Source of the DNA: Exiguobacterium qingdaonense
GTDB taxonomy: Bacteria > Bacillota > Bacilli > Exiguobacteriales > Exiguobacteriaceae
Direction: 5' to 3'
DNA: 64,000 bases
Assembly: GCF_018617855.1 (NCBI RefSeq)
Contig: NZ_JACSKY010000003.1
Span: 62,001-126,000 of the forward strand
Shown: piece by piece, positions 59,716 to 64,000 of the stretch
Position numbering within the stretch: position 1 is the stretch's first letter
Layout of the letters: each line of letters begins with the position of its first letter
The notes under the pieces: model-generated
Databases searched by the model: none
The model's input: only the letters and a program-made list of their open reading frames with translations
Told to the model about the DNA's origin: nothing
Program-made: the position numbers and the translations under genes

Positions 59716-60245
59716 AGACAGAGGAAGCTCTCCGGGCGGCGGTCGAGGCGGGAGCAGATGCGATTGGATTCGTGTTCGCACCAAGTTCTCGCCAAATCGA
59801 CGTGGCGACTGCGAAGACGCTAGCCGCACACATCCCGCAATCGATTCGAATCGTTGGTGTATTTTTAAGTCCTTCAATGAAAGACATCGAACAAGCGATG
59901 GAAGTAGGGCTGACGGATTTACAAATTCACCACCGGACGCAGTCGATGGAGGACCTCCAAATCTTCGGGTTGCCGATCATCGATGCATCGACCGAGGAGA
60001 CGGCGGATGTACGATTGATGGATCATCCGACCCCGGGAAGTGGACAGGTATTGGACTGGGGCGAAATCGACCGACCGAAACGTCCGTTTTGGCTAGCGGG
60101 CGGTCTATCTCCAGATAATGTGCGGCAAGCGATTCAAATGATCCGCCCAGACGGTGTCGACGTCTCGAGCGGTGTCGAGACGGACGGTCAGAAAGATATT
60201 AAAAAGATTCGCGCGTTCATTCAACGCGCCAAGGAGGAACTATGA
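59691..60245 (+). CDS. trpF: Phosphoribosylanthranilate isomerase
   Basis: 184 residues, (beta/alpha)8 barrel. The start [20 protein letters not shown] has the catalytic cysteine (KICG), and [16 protein letters not shown] follows. The protein is some 15-25 residues shorter than usual and the QLHG loop is altered to QIHH, yet the C-terminal [13 protein letters not shown] and GVDVSSGVE phosphate-binding loops are intact, so it is probably active. GAGGAG eight bases from the ATG, inside trpC. Confidence 0.93.
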   Translation: MFVKICGVKTEEALRAAVEAGADAIGFVFAPSSRQIDVATAKTLAAHIPQSIRIVGVFLSPSMKDIEQAMEVGLTDLQIHHRTQSMEDLQIFGLPIIDASTEETADVRLMDHPTPGSGQVLDWGEIDRPKRPFWLAGGLSPDNVRQAIQMIRPDGVDVSSGVETDGQKDIKKIRAFIQRAKEEL

Positions 60246-61429
60246 TGTATGCACAACCAGTGAACGGGAAGTTTGGACAATATGGCGGGAAGTATATTCC
60301 GGAGACGCTCATGCAGGCGGTCGAAGAATTGGAGGTCGCTTACGAAGAAACGAAGCAAGATCCTGAGTTTCAAGAACGCTTCTCTTCTTTATTACGTGAA
60401 TACGTGGGACGTGAGACGCCACTCTATTATGCGTCGAACCTAAGTCGTCGCCTTGGGACGAACGTGTATTTGAAACGTGAAGACTTGAACCATACCGGTG
60501 CCCACAAAATCAATAACACAATCGGGCAGGCGCTCCTTGCGAAACGGATGGGGAAACAGAAAGTCGTCGCTGAGACCGGAGCGGGTCAGCACGGTGTCGC
60601 GACTGCGACAGTATGTGCCCTACTCGATTTGGAATGTACCATCTTTATGGGTGAGGTCGATGTCGAGCGCCAGGCGTTGAACGTGTTTCGGATGGAACTG
60701 CTCGGGGCGAAAGTCGTTCCCGTCAAATCAGGCAGTCGTACGCTAAAGGATGCCGTCAATGAAGCGCTCCGTTATTGGGTCAAACATGTAGATGATACGC
60801 ATTATGTGATGGGTTCGGTACTCGGACCACATCCGTTCCCACAGATGGTACGTGACTTCCAAAGCGTGATTGGAACAGAGACACGTCGTCAAATCCTCGA
60901 ACAGACAGGGCGACTACCGGACGCTGTCATCGCCTGTGTCGGTGGAGGGAGCAACGCCATGGGGATGTTCTATCCGTTCTTAAACGATGACTCGGTCGCA
61001 CTCTATGGTGTCGAGGCGGCGGGAAGCGGTGTCGATACGGATCAACATGCGGCGACCCTTACAAAAGGAGAGGTCGGTGTATTGCACGGGTCACTCATGT
61101 ATGTCCTGCAAGACGCGGCCGGTCAAATCGAGGAGGCCCATTCAATCTCGGCAGGGCTCGATTATCCAGGGGTAGGTCCCGAGCATAGCTTCTTGAAAGA
61201 TATCGAACGGGTGCGTTATGCCGCCGTCACCGACGACGAGGCACTCGATGCATGTCTCGCTCTCAGCCGGCAAGAAGGCATCATTCCCGCCTTGGAGTCG
61301 TCGCACGCTCTCGCTTACGCAGAGACGCTCGCGAAGACGATGGGAGAAGACGATACACTGGTCATTTGTTTATCAGGACGCGGAGACAAGGACGTCCATA
61401 CAATTCGAGAGAAGGTGGCGACACGATGA
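60242..61429 (+). CDS. trpB: Tryptophan synthase beta chain
   Basis: 395 residues, PLP enzyme that joins indole and serine. [10 protein letters not shown] contains the PLP lysine (Lys89), and [31 protein letters not shown] (phosphate of PLP) and the C-terminal [12 protein letters not shown] are standard. The ATG at 60242 overlaps the trpF stop; the next codon is a second ATG, which has better spacing (seven bases) to AGGAGG. Partner of TrpA. Confidence 0.97.
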   Translation: MMYAQPVNGKFGQYGGKYIPETLMQAVEELEVAYEETKQDPEFQERFSSLLREYVGRETPLYYASNLSRRLGTNVYLKREDLNHTGAHKINNTIGQALLAKRMGKQKVVAETGAGQHGVATATVCALLDLECTIFMGEVDVERQALNVFRMELLGAKVVPVKSGSRTLKDAVNEALRYWVKHVDDTHYVMGSVLGPHPFPQMVRDFQSVIGTETRRQILEQTGRLPDAVIACVGGGSNAMGMFYPFLNDDSVALYGVEAAGSGVDTDQHAATLTKGEVGVLHGSLMYVLQDAAGQIEEAHSISAGLDYPGVGPEHSFLKDIERVRYAAVTDDEALDACLALSRQEGIIPALESSHALAYAETLAKTMGEDDTLVICLSGRGDKDVHTIREKVATR

Positions 61430-62193
61430 GATTAGAAACAGTGATTCGAGAACGAGAAGGAGCGGCGTTCGTTCCATATATCATGGCAGGCGACGGCGGG
61501 ATGGACCGACTCATCCCGACGATCGTCGAGCTCGAGCACATGGGTGCGACGGCGATTGAACTAGGCATCCCGTTCTCCGATCCGGTGGCGGACGGACCGA
61601 GTATCGAGGCGGCTGGGATGCGCGCTCTTGAAGCGGGAGTGACGCTTGATGAGGTGTTGAATCATTTAATAGAAGGAAACGATCAATTTACGATTCCAAT
61701 CGTCTTGATGACGTACTTGAATCCGGTGTTTCGATTTGGGGTTCAACCATTCTTTGACCGGGCGAGTGAATGTGGGGTAAGTGGGGTCATCATCCCAGAC
61801 CTTCCATTTGAAGAGAGTCTTCAATTGTTCGCGGGTATCGATCGTCATGACGTTGCGGTCATTCCACTCGTCACGTTGACGAGCAGTGAAATGCGGACGG
61901 CATCCATATTGGAGAAGGCGGAAGGATTTGTCTATGCGGTCACGCTCAAAGGGACGACAGGAAAAACAGACGTGTTTCCCGACGAGTTGCTGGCGTATTT
62001 GACTCGCCTGACAGAACGGTCACGTATTCCCGTCCTGGCAGGATTCGGGGTGCATCGTCCGGAGCAGGTACAAACGTTGGGATCTGTATGTGACGGTGTC
62101 ATCGTTGGAAGCTTTATCGTCGAGGCGCTTCATGAAGGAAGGAAAGAGGATGTCGCCACATTGATTCGTTCTGCGAAACAAGTGCATGCATAA
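61426..62193 (+). CDS. trpA: Tryptophan synthase alpha chain
   Basis: 255 residues, (beta/alpha)8 barrel that splits indole-3-glycerol phosphate. Catalytic Glu is in [18 protein letters not shown] and Asp in [22 protein letters not shown] binds phosphate. The ATG at 61426 overlaps the trpB stop as ATGA. The frame is open upstream to 61252 within trpB, but that is not coding in this frame. Last gene of the operon. Confidence 0.97.
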   Translation: MRLETVIREREGAAFVPYIMAGDGGMDRLIPTIVELEHMGATAIELGIPFSDPVADGPSIEAAGMRALEAGVTLDEVLNHLIEGNDQFTIPIVLMTYLNPVFRFGVQPFFDRASECGVSGVIIPDLPFEESLQLFAGIDRHDVAVIPLVTLTSSEMRTASILEKAEGFVYAVTLKGTTGKTDVFPDELLAYLTRLTERSRIPVLAGFGVHRPEQVQTLGSVCDGVIVGSFIVEALHEGRKEDVATLIRSAKQVHA

Positions 62194-62229
62194 ATAAACC
62201 AGCGCTTCAGACGAAGCGCTAGTTTATTT
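62192..62229. terminator. Bidirectional terminator of the trp operon and antiporter gene
   Basis: AGCGCTTC/GAAGCGCT extended by AAATAAAC/GTTTATTT with one mismatch and a four-base loop. Confidence 0.8.
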
Positions 62230-63724
62230 ATAACTCTACCCGTTCAAGACCGTCTTCGCCGAAACGTTTATCGAGCTGGTCGTGGCGATACATCGATGCG
62301 AGCACGTATAAGAGGTCACCTTGTTCGATTGCCGTCTGTCCATTCGGTGGAATCAAATATTCATTGCGGACAATTGCATTCACGACAGTGTTCGGAGGGA
62401 GGGTGATGTCTGCTAGCGTGTTCCCGATCATCGAGGAGCTCTCGGTAACGACATAAGGGACGAGTTTATGTTGAGACTGTTTGCTCGAAACGAGAGCAAT
62501 GGTGTACGGGGACCGAATTTGATCAGGTCCGAGTAATCCTAGTTTTTCGGCAAGTGGGGTCAACGTCGTTCCTTGAATCAATGCACTCGTCACGACGACG
62601 AAGAAGACGGCATTGAACAACAGTTGGCTATTCTCTGTACCTGCAATGAGTGGGAAAGTTGCGAGCACAATTGGAACGGCTCCTTTTAGACCGGCCCATG
62701 AAATAAAAAATTTCTCTTTTCTCGTGAAAGACATACCGAGCGTTGATAAATAGACGGCGATTGGACGAGCGAGAAACATCAGGACAAATGAAATGAGGAG
62801 ACCTTTCCAAATCAAATCAGGTTCGATGAGTTGACGCGGGAAAACGAGTAACCCAAGGATGACGAACATGATGATTTGCATAATCCAAGCAAGTGCCTCT
62901 GAAAATTGAACAATCGTCACTTCGTGTGCCGTATGTGCGTTTCCGACAATCATTGCAGCGACATAGACGGCCAATAAGCCGCTTCCTAACAAATATGCGG
63001 TAAGACCATATGTCAAAAATGCCATTGAAATCATGAGGACGGCATGCAGTCCGCTCGACTCGAGTCTCAGGTGGTTCAACATGAGGCGAGATAATTGGCC
63101 GAGTAAAAGTCCGACGAGTGTGCCGACGACGATTTGAAGAATAAACATCCATATACCATCCCATATGGTCGTTTCGGGTTTCATCATAAAGTCGAGTGCA
63201 AGGATCGTCAAAAACATCGCCATTGGGTCGTTCGTGCCGGACTCGGCTTCGAGTGTCGCACCGACTTTCGGTGAGATATTCTTTCCTTTAAACGCGGTGA
63301 AGACGGCCGCCGCATCGGTCGAGCCGATAATTGCACCGAATAGGAAAGCTTCAATCCAATCGAAACCAAATACGAAACGAACGGCGATCGCAACAACGGT
63401 CGTCGTGATCAATACACCGAACGTCGCGAGTGAAGCGGCTGGAGCAAGCACGCTCCGAATCGACGACCATTTCGTTTGAAGTCCCCCTTCAAACAAGATG
63501 ACAATCAAGGCGGCGACTCCGATAAGTTGGGCTAGATTCGAGTCATCAAAGAAGACGAGGCCAGTGATGTCACTCCCCATGACCATCCCAATCCCCATAA
63601 ACAAGATCAAAGCAGGTAAGCCGAATCGAGTCGAGATTCGTGTCGCCATGACACCTGCGACGAGAAGTGAACCAAAAAGTAAAACGAGTATATCGGTGTT
63701 CAAAGCAGGCACGGGCAAACACAT
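62228..63724 (-). CDS. CPA1-family cation/proton antiporter with TrkA-C domain
   Basis: 498 residues with about 12 helices, NhaP2/CvrA-type: GLPALILFMGIGMVMGSD in an early helix, STDAAAVFTAFKGK and ESGTNDPMAMFLTI (the ND ion-binding pair), followed by a cytoplasmic C-terminal domain with the TrkA-C pattern (VVNAIVRNEYLIPPNGQTAI). Such proteins exchange potassium or sodium for protons. The ATG at 63724 is preferred to the GTG at 63727. A TGGTACAAT extended -10 lies upstream (hexamer 63757-63762). Confidence 0.92.
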   Translation of the reverse strand: MCLPVPALNTDILVLLFGSLLVAGVMATRISTRFGLPALILFMGIGMVMGSDITGLVFFDDSNLAQLIGVAALIVILFEGGLQTKWSSIRSVLAPAASLATFGVLITTTVVAIAVRFVFGFDWIEAFLFGAIIGSTDAAAVFTAFKGKNISPKVGATLEAESGTNDPMAMFLTILALDFMMKPETTIWDGIWMFILQIVVGTLVGLLLGQLSRLMLNHLRLESSGLHAVLMISMAFLTYGLTAYLLGSGLLAVYVAAMIVGNAHTAHEVTIVQFSEALAWIMQIIMFVILGLLVFPRQLIEPDLIWKGLLISFVLMFLARPIAVYLSTLGMSFTRKEKFFISWAGLKGAVPIVLATFPLIAGTENSQLLFNAVFFVVVTSALIQGTTLTPLAEKLGLLGPDQIRSPYTIALVSSKQSQHKLVPYVVTESSSMIGNTLADITLPPNTVVNAIVRNEYLIPPNGQTAIEQGDLLYVLASMYRHDQLDKRFGEDGLERVEL

Positions 63725-63871
63725 CACGTCCTTTCTAATAGGAAACTATTGAGTTCATTGTACCATGAAATCGTCTTAACTTTCAGAATTGAAGATTATA
63801 CAAACCATACACATTGGAATTATGAGTTATCGATATGGTAAAGTTAGAACATCATAGGAGGAGGGATGATG

Positions 63872-64000
63872 ATGTCTAAAATTCACGTCATTCATGAGAA
63901 CGAGGAATGGACGAACCACCTTGTTCACCGCTTGGAAGAATTGAAATTACCGTACGAATTGTGGCATTTGGATCAAGGGACGATTGACTTGGAGGCGGCG
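63872..64000 (+). CDS. RimK-like ATP-grasp ligase, N-terminal part (runs off window)
   Basis: The visible 43 codons start MSKIHVIHENEEWTNHLVHR and continue ELKLPYELWHLDQGTIDLE, the N-terminal pre-ATP-grasp sequence of the RimK/glutathione-synthase-like ligases, which join amino acids to carboxylates with ATP. GAGGG lies six bases before the ATG at 63872; two further ATGs directly upstream are alternatives. The catalytic part is outside the window. Confidence 0.65.
   Translation, partial: MSKIHVIHENEEWTNHLVHRLEELKLPYELWHLDQGTIDLEAA

Noticed and set aside
1-64000. tRNA, rRNA, CRISPR arrays, insertion sequences, prophage or defence islands
   Set aside because: Looked for on both strands; no repeats-with-spacers, transposase genes, cloverleaf sequences or phage genes were found.

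Overview
The window looks like chromosome from a mid-GC Gram-positive (Bacillota, class Bacilli). Genes have AGGAGG-type ribosome binding sites, mix ATG, GTG and TTG starts, and are separated by strong rho-independent terminators, often shared by converging genes. A tryptophan T-box leader, CcpA-type cre boxes, Fur and LexA boxes of Bacillus type, an ECF sigma/RskA pair, YflT-type stress protein, CwlO-like hydrolase and DUF423/DUF5327 relatives point the same way. Gene content and composition fit Exiguobacterium best, but that is inference, since no rRNA is present. I see no tRNA, rRNA, CRISPR, phage or insertion sequence.

Layout. 1-5.9 kb: cell-surface polysaccharide genes (partial flippase, GT2 glycosyltransferase, very large GT-C-like membrane protein). 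6.0-8.8 kb: kynBAU, converting tryptophan to anthranilate. 8.9-12.2 kb: BCCT osmolyte transporter, Cof-type phosphatase, a gene-poor stretch and a small membrane protein. 12.2-14.3 kb: ABC-F ATPase gene behind a leader peptide and attenuator. 14.3-24.7 kb: DMT exporter, Gfo/Idh oxidoreductase, ECF sigma/anti-sigma pair, a sigma-like gene lacking region 4, a small gene with a LexA-type promoter, a MurE-like ligase and stress or hypothetical genes. 24.7-29.1 kb: serine hydrolase, sodium symporter, MgtE. 29.2-41.1 kb: arginine deiminase operon arcABDC, GH31 alpha-glucosidase with a cre box, an ArcR-like Crp/Fnr regulator, and cydDC behind a Rex/ArcR-like operator. 41.06-41.27 kb: a candidate Fur-controlled small RNA. 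41.3-49.0 kb: GGDEF cyclase, MsrAB fusion, DUF2252 protein, rhodanese with a CsoR/CstR-like operator, HAD phosphatase, succinate-semialdehyde dehydrogenase. 49.1-51.2 kb: PlsY-like acyltransferase overlapping an unusual GNAT/class V aminotransferase fusion. 51.1-57.2 kb: ABC1/UbiB kinase-like protein, TRIC-type channel, DUF423 protein, CwlO-like peptidoglycan hydrolase, amino acid permease. 57.4-62.2 kb: two tandem tryptophan T-boxes and trpDCFBA without trpE or trpG. 62.2-64 kb: a CPA1 antiporter and the start of an ATP-grasp ligase gene.

How they work together. The arc operon, the Crp/Fnr regulator and cydDC form an oxygen/energy-limitation group with related operator sequences. Tryptophan metabolism is present in both directions: kynBAU makes anthranilate, and trpDCFBA starts from anthranilate. 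The most novel signal is noncoding: between cydC and the membrane gene at 41313, a Fur box overlies a near-consensus promoter that drives a roughly 160-nt transcript with four successive hairpins, each presenting a C-rich loop, before a terminator. This is the architecture expected of an iron-sparing, Shine-Dalgarno-targeting sRNA.
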